Source of the DNA: a virus
Length of the DNA: 24,565 nucleotides
Strand: one strand, 5' to 3'
Virus record (IMG/VR): IMGVR_UViG_3300020021_000246
Coordinates: 1 to 24,565 of that record
Shown here: positions 1 through 6,288 of the stretch, piece by piece
Layout of the letters: each line of letters opens with the position of its first letter
Numbering within the stretch: position 1 is the stretch's first letter
The notes under the pieces: model-generated
What the model was told of the DNA's origin: nothing
Databases searched by the model: none
Seen by the model: the letters and a program-made list of their open reading frames with translations, nothing else
Translations under genes and position numbers: made by a program

Positions 1-840
1 TACAAGTTCGGATGCCGGATGGACTTCTCGCTTGAGACGATACTGAACGACGACCTGGACGCGCTGAAGGATACCCCGGCCCTCTTTGGTCGCGCGGCCC
101 GCCGAACCGAAGAGAAGCGGGCAACGATGCTGTTTAGCGGCGCGTCCGGCCCGAACGCAACATTCTTTTCGAACGCCAATAAGAATCTCATCAACAGCAC
201 GGTTTTGGGCGGAAGCTACACTGGAGTCCCTAATCCTCCACTGTCTATCGATGCGGTGATGTGGGCGCTAACCGTGCTCGCAAATCAGCGCGATCTTGAC
301 GGAGAGCCCATTTCGATTGAGCAGGCCGTTCTGGTTTACCCGCCCGCATTGAAGGTCACGGCGGAAAACATCCTGAACGCCCGCGAGCTGTGGGTCAACT
401 CCGAGGGCGGCAACGTCACCACGCTGGGCTCGGGGGCCACGCAAAACGCGACCAGCAGCGTACGTATGGTAGTCGCCAACTGGGCCAGCGGGTTCGCCCG
501 CGGCGCGCTCAACTACTACCTGCCCGTCGTCAACACTTCGAGCTCGGCCAACACCGCCTGGTACGTTTTCGCTTCGCCGACCGCAGGCCGTCCGGCGATG
601 CAATTGTCGTTCTTGCGTGGCCGTGAGGCTCCGCAACTGTTCATGCGCGCGGCGAATCAGGTAGCCGTGGGCGAGGGGCGCATGGGGCCGGGAGCCGGCA
701 GCATGCCGGGCGTGACGGAAACGAATCCGATGGAAGGCGACTTCGATACCGATAGCGTTGATTACAAGGTAAGGGCATTTATCGGAGGAGCGCTTTTAGA
801 TCCGGTTTGTGGCGTGGCCAGCACCGGATTGGGGGTTTAA
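1..840 (+). CDS. Major capsid protein, 5' truncated by window edge
   Basis: The reading frame is open to base 1, so the first in-frame ATG at 19 is not the true start; 279 residues are visible. The visible N-terminus has a conserved NDDL motif (ILNDDLDAL) followed by FGRAARRTEEK, the pattern seen in capsid proteins that are often joined to, or follow, a prohead protease. The rest (Ala/Asn/Gly-rich, ending RAFIGGALLDPVCGV) fits the C-terminal part of such shells. Known role of the family: it forms the icosahedral head after prohead maturation. It is the first gene of a tightly packed head-tail operon; the next gene starts one base after its stop. A protease domain or separate protease gene would lie just left of the window. 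The capsid assignment is strong, the exact family less so. Confidence 0.82.
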   Translation, partial: YKFGCRMDFSLETILNDDLDALKDTPALFGRAARRTEEKRATMLFSGASGPNATFFSNANKNLINSTVLGGSYTGVPNPPLSIDAVMWALTVLANQRDLDGEPISIEQAVLVYPPALKVTAENILNARELWVNSEGGNVTTLGSGATQNATSSVRMVVANWASGFARGALNYYLPVVNTSSSANTAWYVFASPTAGRPAMQLSFLRGREAPQLFMRAANQVAVGEGRMGPGAGSMPGVTETNPMEGDFDTDSVDYKVRAFIGGALLDPVCGVASTGLGV

Positions 841-841
841 T

Positions 842-1255
842 ATGGAACAGATAAATCCGATTTTCCCGAATATCCCTTCGCCCGATCCCAAAAATCCCGA
901 GACGGCAAAGATAGTAACTCAAGTCCCAAACGACCCACCCGCTCCACTCAACGCCGATGCGCAGGGGTCGCACCGCACCACGGTCAAGACGGTAGGGGTC
1001 ACGCAGATTCGCATTAACGGGACGGCCAAGACCGTCTCCCAGCATCCGACCGGCGCGGAAGTCTATGGGCTTGCTGGCGAAGTGCTGGGCCATCCGGCCT
1101 CGCAGGTTCGCGATGCTGGATTGCCCAGCCCGAATCCCGAGAACGCTCGGCTGAAGGCAGCTATGGGCCATCATCACGCGGGCGACGGGTACTTGGTAGT
1201 CAACAGCGCGCACCATGTGGCGTTGACCGAAGACCAGGAGTTCACGGCAGTTTAG
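842..1255 (+). CDS. Small protein with a ubiquitin-like (multiubiquitin-type) beta-grasp signature
   Basis: 137 residues. The ATG at 842 is chosen because a G-rich ribosome site (ggggg) lies just before it and it follows the capsid stop by one base. Residues 1-45 are Pro/Asn-rich and probably unstructured. From about residue 54 the pattern is T-Q-I-R-I-N-G, then TGAEVYGLAG, then GYLVVNSAHHVALTEDQ and a terminal EFTAV. That order (I-x-I-N-G strand, T-G-x-E helix start, L-A-G, late V-x-L strand, F-x-V end) matches what I know of the multiubiquitin domain family. A loop of about 30 residues in the middle is longer than usual. There is no C-terminal Gly-Gly, and no E1, E2 or JAB-type gene is visible nearby. 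Its place directly after the capsid gene would also suit a head decoration protein. The fold is an inference from pattern only. Confidence 0.62.
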   Translation: MEQINPIFPNIPSPDPKNPETAKIVTQVPNDPPAPLNADAQGSHRTTVKTVGVTQIRINGTAKTVSQHPTGAEVYGLAGEVLGHPASQVRDAGLPSPNPENARLKAAMGHHHAGDGYLVVNSAHHVALTEDQEFTAV

Positions 1256-1256
1256 T

Positions 1257-1279
1257 TTCGTCGCTCCTCCTGCGACGGA
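1257..1279 (+). other. Stem-loop directly after the stop codon
   Basis: TTCGTCGC at 1257-1264 pairs with GCGACGGA at 1272-1279 (one G-T pair), with a 7-base loop. It begins one base after the stop of the ubiquitin-like gene. No T-run follows, so it is not a standard terminator; it could stabilise the upstream message or weaken read-through. The 107-base gap 1256-1362 holds nothing else I can identify. Confidence 0.45.
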
Positions 1280-1362
1280 TTTGACGACGGTTTGGGCGTG
1301 GCGTTTGGCAAGGTCTCGGGGGAGGCGGTCAGCGGCCACGCCCGTATTTTTGTGAGGCATCC

Positions 1363-1749
1363 ATGAAAAGACTTTCTATTCTCGCGATTCTCATCGGACT
1401 TCTCCTTGGAGGGCCTGCCTATTCGCCCGTAGAGGCGCAAGGCGGGCTCGTCACCATCACCTCGCCCGCACGGGTCACGGGGAGCGGCGCGGCTGTCCAG
1501 CTGGCCGCAAGCGGCACTGCTCGATGGGTGCAGATTACGGCGCTCGCGGGGAATAGCGCGACGGTCCAAGTCGGCGGGTCGAACGTTTCGACCACCATTG
1601 GCGTTCCCGTGGCGGCCGGCGGAGGGATGTTCTTTCCGCCCATGCCGTTCGACTCGCGACTCGCAACGAACCAGAGTTACTACTCTCTCTCGAATATCTG
1701 GGTTTACGTTGCCAATGGGGACAAAGTTAATTTCACTTGGGCGAACTGA
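1363..1749 (+). CDS. Small exported protein in the head operon, function unknown
   Basis: 128 residues. The N-terminus is a textbook signal peptide: MKR, a hydrophobic core LSILAILIGLLLGG (residues 4-17), then a likely cleavage site VEA before Gln26. The mature part is Ser/Thr/Gly/Val-rich and predicted beta: GTARWVQITALAGNSATVQVGG (split by a GN turn), GVPVAAGGGMFFPP and a C-terminal YYSLSNIWVYVANGDKVNF. This W-[IV]-Q ... V-G-G ... Y-x-L-S-x-I-x-V-Y pattern is common in small phage structural proteins that may sit on the virion surface, normally without a signal peptide. It lies between the ubiquitin-like gene and the head-completion genes. An export signal on a head-operon gene is odd. Function is unassigned. 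Confidence 0.72.
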   Translation: MKRLSILAILIGLLLGGPAYSPVEAQGGLVTITSPARVTGSGAAVQLAASGTARWVQITALAGNSATVQVGGSNVSTTIGVPVAAGGGMFFPPMPFDSRLATNQSYYSLSNIWVYVANGDKVNFTWAN

Positions 1750-1761
1750 TGGAGGCGCAAT

Positions 1762-1938
1762 ATGGCGAACATTATAGACCCCACGGCAGTGGCATTTTGC
1801 AACCAGGAAATTCGGCCATCCGCCGATCGCCTAATGCAATTCTACTGGTGGTGCAAATCTCTCAAGGTCGCGTATTTGGCGAATCCGGCGCTTGCGACGA
1901 ACCTGCCAATGCGGGGACACCGTAATGTTCACTTTTGA
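1762..1938 (+). CDS. Short phage protein, N-terminal half of a conserved family (C-terminal half missing)
   Basis: 58 residues. GGAGG at 1751-1755 lies six bases before the ATG, a strong ribosome site. The protein begins MANIIDPTAVAFCNQEIRPS, followed by ADRLMQFYWWCKSLK. I recognise this I-I-D-P-T-A-[VI]-x-F-x-N-x-x-I-R-P opening from small proteins near the head genes of many phages; those are usually well over 100 residues. Here the frame stops at 1936-1938, inside the next gene, which starts at 1925, so the usual second half is absent. It probably still makes a short protein, given the intact ribosome site. Function is unknown. A competing frame from 1737 has no such motif and was discarded. 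Confidence 0.66.
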   Translation: MANIIDPTAVAFCNQEIRPSADRLMQFYWWCKSLKVAYLANPALATNLPMRGHRNVHF

Positions 1939-2374
1939 TTTCGCGACCGAGCCGCTACTCTCGCAGGTGCGCGCGCTTATCCCAGACACAACGCCGCCCG
2001 GAATTTTCTCTGACGATGAAATCAACATGTTCATCAATCTCGAATCGTCGCAGGGGCTCTACGTCAGCGGGCAGGGCGCGCCAACCGCATCAAGTCGCAC
2101 TGTTGTTCCGCTGGTGTATTCCGTTCGTCGCTCGGCGGCGATGGCGCTCGACGTGATCGCGAATAAGCTCACCCGGCTGGCTGGCGTGGTACAGATTCTC
2201 GACGTGAAGCTACAGCTCAACGTCGCGGCCGCGCAGGCCAAAGCGAACGCCAAAGACTTGCGCGATCAAGAGGCGCGGCTCGGAAGTTTCGCAATTGCTG
2301 AGCTTGTATACGACCAATTTTCGGCGAGAGAGAGAATTTACTCCCAGCTCTTACGATTGGAGGGCAACGGATGA
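1925..2374 (+). CDS. Head-tail connector / head completion protein candidate
   Basis: 149 residues from the ATG at 1925, which overlaps the end of the previous gene by 14 bases. An earlier in-frame start at 1892 would overlap much more and was not chosen. The N-terminal part (LLSQVRALIPDTTPPGIFSD, then DEINMFIN) has the V-R-x-L-I-x-D ... F-x-D-x-E-I form typical of helical adaptor proteins (HK97 gp6-like) that dock under the portal. The middle and C-terminus are helical (SAAMALDVIANKLTRLAG; ARERIYSQLLRLEG). The position, two to three genes after the capsid and before a gp10-like protein, supports the role. Family assignment rests on pattern and gene order, not a search. The stop overlaps the next start (ATGA). 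Confidence 0.68.
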   Translation: MFTFDFATEPLLSQVRALIPDTTPPGIFSDDEINMFINLESSQGLYVSGQGAPTASSRTVVPLVYSVRRSAAMALDVIANKLTRLAGVVQILDVKLQLNVAAAQAKANAKDLRDQEARLGSFAIAELVYDQFSARERIYSQLLRLEGNG

Positions 2375-2790
2375 ACCTCACTATCCAGGGATTGATAGGC
2401 GAGGTGATGCCGTACGCTCTCAGTACCGGCCTGTTCGTCTCCACGTGCGATATTCAGGCTCCCAGCGGCACGTTCGACTCGGGCGGCGCTCCTGCCGTGG
2501 GAAGCGACGGTAAGCCGCTCTACGTGGCCGTGGCGGGGCTGCAGGGCATCAAGTGTATGTCGGCCCCAATGTCGGTCGGCGGAATCGGGGCAGGGGAGAC
2601 AAAAACCCCAGCGGAAATCCTCAGCACGCAGACGCGGCATGTTTTGCTGGGCGGCTACTATCCGCAGATTCCGGCTCAGGACGATGGATGGCGCGCGGTG
2701 ATTGACGGGACGGTGTTCGATTTAGTTGGCGCAGAGTCAGACTCGCAATTCACCCAAACGAGGCTCGCGCTCAAGATTGCGCAGATTTGA
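2371..2790 (+). CDS. Head closure / neck protein candidate
   Basis: 139 residues. The start ATG overlaps the previous stop codon (ATGA at 2371-2374), indicating translational coupling. The sequence is beta-rich with a mid region STQTRHVLLGGYYPQIPAQD, DGWRAVIDGTVFDLVGAE and a C-terminal TRLALKIAQI. The H-V-L-x-x-G-x-Y ... W-x-x-x-x-D-G-x-x-[FY]-[DE]-[VL] layout is common in head-closure (stopper) proteins between the connector and the tail completion protein. Cytoplasmic virion assembly protein. The assignment comes from gene order and this layout, so the exact role is provisional. Confidence 0.55.
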   Translation: MNLTIQGLIGEVMPYALSTGLFVSTCDIQAPSGTFDSGGAPAVGSDGKPLYVAVAGLQGIKCMSAPMSVGGIGAGETKTPAEILSTQTRHVLLGGYYPQIPAQDDGWRAVIDGTVFDLVGAESDSQFTQTRLALKIAQI

Positions 2791-2791
2791 T

Positions 2792-3223
2792 ATGGCAGAC
2801 GTCTCTCTCAAAGCGAAGGTCACGTACACTCCCCGCAGTGCGGCGGGGCAATTCATCGCGTCGCGGGTGACGCCGGGCGTGGTGGCCTCCGTACGCGCCG
2901 CGCAGGGCCTCATAGTCCAGGAGGCGAAGAACCTCGCGCCCGTGCGAACGGGAGCGCTGCGCGATTCGATATACGCGGCTGATCCTGAGGAGACGGGCAA
3001 GACGGTCGTGGGTGCAGTGGGGGCGAGCGCAAGCTACAGTGGTTTTGTTGAATTTGGCACAGGGATAAGAGGGTCTCAAGGTCCGAATCCAGGCCCTTAC
3101 AATTATAGCGCTACATGGCCCGGAATGGAGGCCAGAAGCTTTCTTCGCCCGTCGATCGATTCCACGCGGGATGCTGTTCGTGAGGTCTTTGCAAGTCAGC
3201 TTGCAATATCGCTCAAGATATGA
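2792..3223 (+). CDS. HK97 gp10-like tail completion protein
   Basis: 143 residues from the ATG at 2792, one base after the preceding stop; an earlier in-frame start at 2726 lies inside the upstream gene and is unlikely. Diagnostic parts: VQEAKNLAPVRTGALRDSI (residues about 49-67), the A-P-V-x-T-G-x-L-R-x-S-I core of the gp10 family, then YSGFVEFGTG (the Y-x-x-F-V-E-F-G-T motif) and the A-R-[SP]-F-L-R-P segment near the end. The family is needed to join heads and tails. Its last 28 bases overlap, in antisense, the 3' end of an HNH endonuclease gene on the other strand. Confidence 0.85.
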   Translation: MADVSLKAKVTYTPRSAAGQFIASRVTPGVVASVRAAQGLIVQEAKNLAPVRTGALRDSIYAADPEETGKTVVGAVGASASYSGFVEFGTGIRGSQGPNPGPYNYSATWPGMEARSFLRPSIDSTRDAVREVFASQLAISLKI

Positions 3224-3819
3224 CGACGGGCAATTCTATATCGAGCTTCGCGGGCCTTGGCGCATGCGATGCAGAGCCGTTGAGTGCGGCCAACATGCGT
3301 GAACATGCGCGTATTGTCAGGAGTAAACCTATGGCCTTTCTGGCAGTGGGTAGCGCGGACTTGGGCTCCCTCTTCTCTGCGCTTACGCTCGCAGTACGCC
3401 CTTTCGCAGGCCATACATCGCCTAGCGCCGGTCCTTTTGATGCTGGTATTTTCGGCATCGTATGGATGCCCTTTCGGGCAGTGAGTTCGATCGGACAAAT
3501 ACTTGCCGGATTCTCCCCTGCGAATATTCTCTTCGTGTGTGACAGGATCGAGATGCCACGGGTTCACGCAGCAACGCACTCGACAGAGATGGTCAAGGCT
3601 GAGGCTTTTCGGAATAGGGCCACGAAATGCCTCATAACTAAACCTGTGGGCAGCGTAAAGGATCCCTTGAAAGAGGAACCGCCCATATCCTCCTCGAATG
3701 TTGTTGCCCATCCAAATCCAGCAGCCGGATTCGGTAATTATTTCGATTTGCTTGAGTATCTCGTCTTTATGTTCGCTCGCTCGTGGGTGCGAATGCGGGT
3801 TAAGCTTGTAGTCAGCCAT
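3196..3819 (-). CDS. HNH homing-type endonuclease with two zinc-knuckle repeats (antisense insert 1)
   Basis: 207 residues. The start at 3819 is chosen over an upstream start at 3960 because AAGGAG lies about six bases before it. The HNH core is clear: S-G-C-W-I-W (31-36), AHRF (57-60), LDHLCRVRCCVNPWHL (75-90) with the catalytic D76-H77, N86 and H89. After it come two copies of a C-x-K-G-H ... C-x-x-C unit (C114/H118/C135/C138 and C159/H163/C183/C186), likely zinc-binding DNA-contact knuckles. Enzymes of this type nick or cut DNA and spread into cut sites. It faces against the structural operon, overlaps the gp10-like gene tail by 28 bases, and separates that gene from the tail terminator. 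A 230-residue open frame on the + strand here is its shadow. Confidence 0.93.
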   Translation of the reverse strand: MADYKLNPHSHPRASEHKDEILKQIEIITESGCWIWMGNNIRGGYGRFLFQGILYAAHRFSYEAFRGPIPKSLSLDHLCRVRCCVNPWHLDPVTHEENIRRGESGKYLSDRTHCPKGHPYDAENTSIKRTGARRCMACERAYCERKRREEGAQVRATHCQKGHRFTPDNTRMFTHVGRTQRLCIACAKAREARYRIARRHILSDIAS

Positions 3820-3867
3820 TCGGTCTCCTTGAAAGATCGTTCGGTCAGGCTCGTTGCGGCGCTGATA

Positions 3868-3893
3868 CGCTGCGCGGGCCGTTTCTATTTTAC
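3868..3893. repeat. 26-bp element shared by both HNH inserts, copy A
   Basis: Starts ACGCTG and ends TTTCTATTTTA; 21 of 26 positions match copy B at 7198-7223, including the last eleven in a row. It lies about 50 bases upstream of the HNH start (read on the - strand) and about 20 bases upstream of the next + strand gene. Read on the - strand it contains TAAAAT, a possible -10 box for the endonuclease. Confidence 0.55.
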
Positions 3894-3914
3894 CGCGTGG
3901 AGGTCCGTTTAGCC

Positions 3915-4358
3915 ATGGACATCTACGCCAAAATCCGCACGCTCGCGCAACTGGATGCAACGCTATCGGCGCTGTTCTTCACGGGAACGCAGCGTTGGTT
4001 CAAACAGCAGATACAGCCGGGATACATCAGCAAGGGCCTCTGCGTGCGCGTGAGCAAGCCCACGACGGTCTTCAGCTACACGCAGTACGGCCTGATGAAT
4101 CTCAACAAGCCGCTGATGCAATTCGACATTCTGGGCTTCGACAGCACCGCAGTACAAGCCGCAACGATAGCGGTGATTAATTGGATGGGAACGGTCTCTT
4201 TCGCCGAGACGAACGATTTTGATTCGCCAGCGACGACGCCGCCGCACTCCCCCAACTTCCTCCTTAACCGCAGGTCCGGGATGGAAGCGCAGGTAGATCC
4301 ACCTGGACCTGTGTACATCGAGACACTCGATTTTCGCATTTACAATCTGGAGAACTGA
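3915..4358 (+). CDS. Tail terminator / tail completion protein candidate
   Basis: 147 residues. The ATG at 3915 is taken; an in-frame GTG at 3897 is possible, and the GGAGG at 3900-3904 is 11 bases from the ATG. The protein starts with a short helix (IYAKIRTLAQLDATLSALF), has VCV/RVSKPTTV-type strands and NKPLMQFDILGFDS, and ends VYIETLDFRIYNLEN. The F-D-[IL] strand in the middle and an E-x-x-D-F-x-I-[YW] strand at the end are typical of small proteins that cap the tail before head joining. The place right before the tail tube gene fits. The first HNH insert cut this gene away from the rest of the head-completion set. Confidence 0.6.
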   Translation: MDIYAKIRTLAQLDATLSALFFTGTQRWFKQQIQPGYISKGLCVRVSKPTTVFSYTQYGLMNLNKPLMQFDILGFDSTAVQAATIAVINWMGTVSFAETNDFDSPATTPPHSPNFLLNRRSGMEAQVDPPGPVYIETLDFRIYNLEN

Positions 4359-4364
4359 CACATC

Positions 4365-4847
4365 ATGAGCACCTTTCCTATCGCAATCCCGGCAATCGGA
4401 ACCCTACTGAAAGTGGGATACGGATCGCCTGAAGTTTTCTATTCCATCGCCAACATCGGCGATCTGACCGGCCCGTCGATCTCGGCGGCTGTCGTTGATG
4501 TCACATCGCACACGTCGCCGTCTGCCCCGTGGCGCGACAAAATCACCACGCTGCTGGACGCGGGGACAATCACGTTGCCGCTGTACTTCGTCCCGGCATC
4601 GACCGCCCCGTCCGCGCCCGGTCAGTTCATGGGCCACGGGTTCGTTAGCGGACTCGGCAAGCTGTTCACGAATCGCGGGTTATCGCCGGGCGTGCCGTAC
4701 AACTGGAAGATTGTATTCCCTGACGGCGTGCCGACGACTTACAGCTTCACGGCTTGGGTGTCGAAATATAGCCAGAAGGCTCCGGTCGCGGGTGTGCTGA
4801 CTGCGGATTTGGAATTGAGTATCACGGGAGTCCCGGTGTTCGCGTAG
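4365..4847 (+). CDS. Major tail tube protein
   Basis: 160 residues. Key parts: SIANIGDLTGPSISAAVVDV, TSHTSPSAPWRDKITTLLDAG, then a beta-rich C-terminal half with NWKIVFPDGVPTTYSFTAWV and VLTADLELSITGVP. The I-x-x-[IV]-x-x-[IL]-x-G-P-x-x-x-x-x-x-[ID]-V-T ... G-x-I-T-L-P-[LV]-Y-F arrangement is that of siphophage tail tube subunits, which stack as rings around the tape measure protein. The position between the terminator candidate and the tail chaperones supports this. No sheath gene is present nearby, so the tail is probably non-contractile. A GGAG ribosome site is about twelve bases upstream. Confidence 0.82.
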   Translation: MSTFPIAIPAIGTLLKVGYGSPEVFYSIANIGDLTGPSISAAVVDVTSHTSPSAPWRDKITTLLDAGTITLPLYFVPASTAPSAPGQFMGHGFVSGLGKLFTNRGLSPGVPYNWKIVFPDGVPTTYSFTAWVSKYSQKAPVAGVLTADLELSITGVPVFA

Positions 4848-4864
4848 TCGAGTTTACACGTAAG

Positions 4865-4900
4865 TCGCGCCGCTCTTAGTTCGTATCTAAGGCGGCGCGA
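4865..4900 (+). terminator. Strong stem-loop after the tail tube gene, possible terminator
   Basis: TCGCGCCGC (4865-4873) pairs perfectly with GCGGCGCGA (4892-4900), 18-base loop. It sits 17 bases after the tail tube stop. Only a weak T stretch follows, so it may attenuate rather than end transcription; strong tube expression is often set off in this way. Confidence 0.45.
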
Positions 4901-4912
4901 TCTGTCAAAAGC

Positions 4913-5569
4913 ATGACCACGCTCGAAGTCATCGGTCGGTTTCACGGGCTTTATTCTGGCGGGCTAGCGCAAGAAAAGAGAGACTCTGGAGACGCGACAG
5001 CCATGCCGCCATGGGCCGAAACGTATTGGCTCGGCAAGCAAGTCGTGAAGTGCCCGATGGACCTGTGGGTCTATCAGGAAATCCTGTGGGAAACGCAGCC
5101 CGATGTGCTGCTCGAAACCGGCACAAGCGGCGCGGGCTCAGCATTCTTTTTCGCCAGCATCTTCGACCGTATCGGCAAGGGCCGCGTCGTCACGGTGGAC
5201 ACCGAATACTACCCGCATCTTCGCATCGACCATCCGCGCATCAAGTACCTGACTGGCAGTTCGATTAATCCGCAAATTGTTGCGCAGATGTGTAGCGAGG
5301 CCGAAGGAAAGGTTATGGTTTCGCTTGATTCTCTGCACACGTACGAACACGTGAAGGCCGAACTCGACGCCTATGGTTCGCTAGTCACGACCGGCTGCTA
5401 TCTCGTTGTGGAAGACACCGGATGGGGGCCGCCTGGCGATCAGCGGGCATGGGCCTGCGATGCCGCCGCTGAGTTCCTTCGCGAGCATCCCGAATTCGTG
5501 GCGGACGAGAAGTGTGAGAAGCACCTTCTGACGTCAAACCGCGGCGGATGGCTGAAGCGGGAACCTTGA
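4913..5569 (+). CDS. CmcI / cephalosporin hydroxylase-family SAM-dependent enzyme
   Basis: 218 residues, near full family length. A Rossmann methyltransferase core is visible: CPMDLWVYQEILWETQPD (48-64), the SAM loop LLETGTSGAGSA (66-77), VVTVD (92-96), LTGSSINP (113-120), VSLDSLHTYEHV (136-147), YLVVEDTGW (163-171) and near the end EKHLLTSNRGGWLKR. D139 and E167-D168 stand where I expect the metal-binding acids of CmcI. The family (named after cephamycin biosynthesis) mostly acts as O-methyltransferases on sugars or small molecules; the substrate here is unknown. Odd placement: it lies inside the late tail operon, between tube and chaperone genes. It has no clear ribosome site. It could modify a host glycan or a virion protein; it has no expected part in tail assembly. 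Confidence 0.85.
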   Translation: MTTLEVIGRFHGLYSGGLAQEKRDSGDATAMPPWAETYWLGKQVVKCPMDLWVYQEILWETQPDVLLETGTSGAGSAFFFASIFDRIGKGRVVTVDTEYYPHLRIDHPRIKYLTGSSINPQIVAQMCSEAEGKVMVSLDSLHTYEHVKAELDAYGSLVTTGCYLVVEDTGWGPPGDQRAWACDAAAEFLREHPEFVADEKCEKHLLTSNRGGWLKREP

Positions 5570-5594
5570 CGCGCCGCCCTTTTCCGTGCATAAT
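5566..5594 (+). promoter_or_regulatory. Sigma70-like promoter
   Basis: TTGACG at 5566-5571, 17-base spacer, CATAAT at 5589-5594: five of six consensus bases in each box at the ideal distance. The -35 overlaps the stop codon of the CmcI-type gene. The expected transcript start is about 5601, exactly where the structured RNA begins. It would also serve the chaperone and tape measure genes. Confidence 0.6.
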
Positions 5595-5600
5595 TCAAAT

Positions 5601-5745
5601 CGGGCCGAATGCGGTCGGGTCTACATGCGATTGAGACTCGGCTATTTTCTTGTCGGCCCAAGACTTCTTACGAGACCCCAAAGGGGACACGCCGAGACGG
5701 ACGGTGGGGCAACGCCTTCACGTGATTCCACCGTCCGGGCTCGGC
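5601..5745 (+). ncRNA. Multi-stem structured RNA in the gap before the tail chaperone gene
   Basis: The 224-base gap 5570-5793 has no convincing gene but folds strongly by eye. P1: GGGCCGA 5602-5608 with TCGGCCC 5653-5659. P2, nested within P1: 5613-5622 with 5634-5643, ten pairs including three G-U. P3: CCCC 5676-5679 with GGGG 5683-5686, AAA loop. P4: GCCGAG 5691-5696 and CGGACGGTGG 5698-5707 with CCACCGTCCG 5728-5737 and CTCGGC 5740-5745, sixteen pairs with a small internal loop; its terminal loop can form a further GGC-AAC-GCC hairpin. A promoter ends seven bases before P1. There is no terminator after P4, so it may be a 5' leader of the chaperone operon or a processed separate RNA. It does not resemble a tRNA or any riboswitch I can place. 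Confidence 0.5.
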
Positions 5746-5793
5746 GCTGAACTTCTCATCCCGCCTATCCCTCGTTTCTGCTATCTTTTACCC

Positions 5794-6288
5794 ATGGAAC
5801 CAACCAACACCACAAACAACAACATCATCACCAGCATCTCTGCCGAAACTTGGCCACGCGTCAAGGTAGGCACCAGCCAAATACTCGAAGTGAAATGGGG
5901 ATTCTTCCCGCGATTCCTGTTGTCCAACTGGGGGCTGTCGCTCGACAACATCCTGGCCGCTATGCGGTCCATTCGCACCGTGACGCCGGAGGTCAAGGAT
6001 GAGGCCGGCGAAGTCGTGACGGCTGCCGTTCTAGCGGTCGATGATCCCGGCTACACCGCGCGAATGATGGAGCTCTTCGCGGCGATGGTCGGCCACAACT
6101 ACACGCAGATCGGGCAGACACCTCCGAGTGCGATGCATTGGGCGACGCAGATCGACGAGGGTCAGTGGATTGAGTGCCTCAAGGCCATGATGCTGGCAAT
6201 GGGAAAGGAAACGGCAGCGAGGAAAGCCGCTCAAGCCCCGCTGCCGGAAAAGACGGAGCAAGCCCAGACGATCCCGACCCTGCAATAA
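5794..6288 (+). CDS. Tail assembly chaperone (lambda gpG-like), zero-frame product
   Basis: 164 residues from the ATG at 5794. An upstream in-frame TTG at 5650 would translate through the structured RNA and is rejected. The start has no Shine-Dalgarno site but a TATCTT box six bases before it. Content: a Thr/Asn-rich N-terminus, WGLSLDNILAAMRSIRTVTP, GYTARMMELFAAMVGHNYTQ and ECLKAMMLAMGKETAARK. Such helical chaperones bind the tape measure protein and guide tube polymerisation; they are absent from the finished virion. Position directly before the tape measure gene (HNH insert apart) and the overlapping -1 frame make the assignment firm. Most ribosomes end here; a minority slip at 6201-6207 and make the longer fusion. 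Confidence 0.8.
   Translation: MEPTNTTNNNIITSISAETWPRVKVGTSQILEVKWGFFPRFLLSNWGLSLDNILAAMRSIRTVTPEVKDEAGEVVTAAVLAVDDPGYTARMMELFAAMVGHNYTQIGQTPPSAMHWATQIDEGQWIECLKAMMLAMGKETAARKAAQAPLPEKTEQAQTIPTLQ
6201..6246 (+). promoter_or_regulatory. Programmed -1 frameshift signal: GGGAAAG slippery site plus stem-loop
   Basis: GGGAAAG at 6201-6207 is in the correct zero-frame register (atG GGA AAG) and is the same heptamer used by lambda G/GT. Four bases later CGGCAGCG (6212-6219) pairs perfectly with CGCTGCCG (6239-6246), an eight-pair stem able to pause ribosomes. After slipping, reading continues at 6207 into the -1 frame, which is open to 6638. Confidence 0.85.

Noticed and set aside
1737-1925. 62-residue frame on the + strand
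   Set aside because: Overlaps two genes, and the frame from 1762 has the ribosome site and a recognisable protein opening.
3220-3912. 230-residue open frame on the + strand
   Set aside because: It is the mirror of the HNH endonuclease gene, which has catalytic residues, zinc knuckles and a ribosome site on the - strand.
5691-5745. tRNA-like cloverleaf
   Set aside because: The region is one long hairpin with a 20-base loop; no acceptor end, anticodon arm or T-loop consensus.
5650-5793. Upstream extension of the tail chaperone gene from TTG 5650
   Set aside because: It would translate through the stems of the structured RNA and the residues look random; the ATG at 5794 gives a normal chaperone N-terminus.
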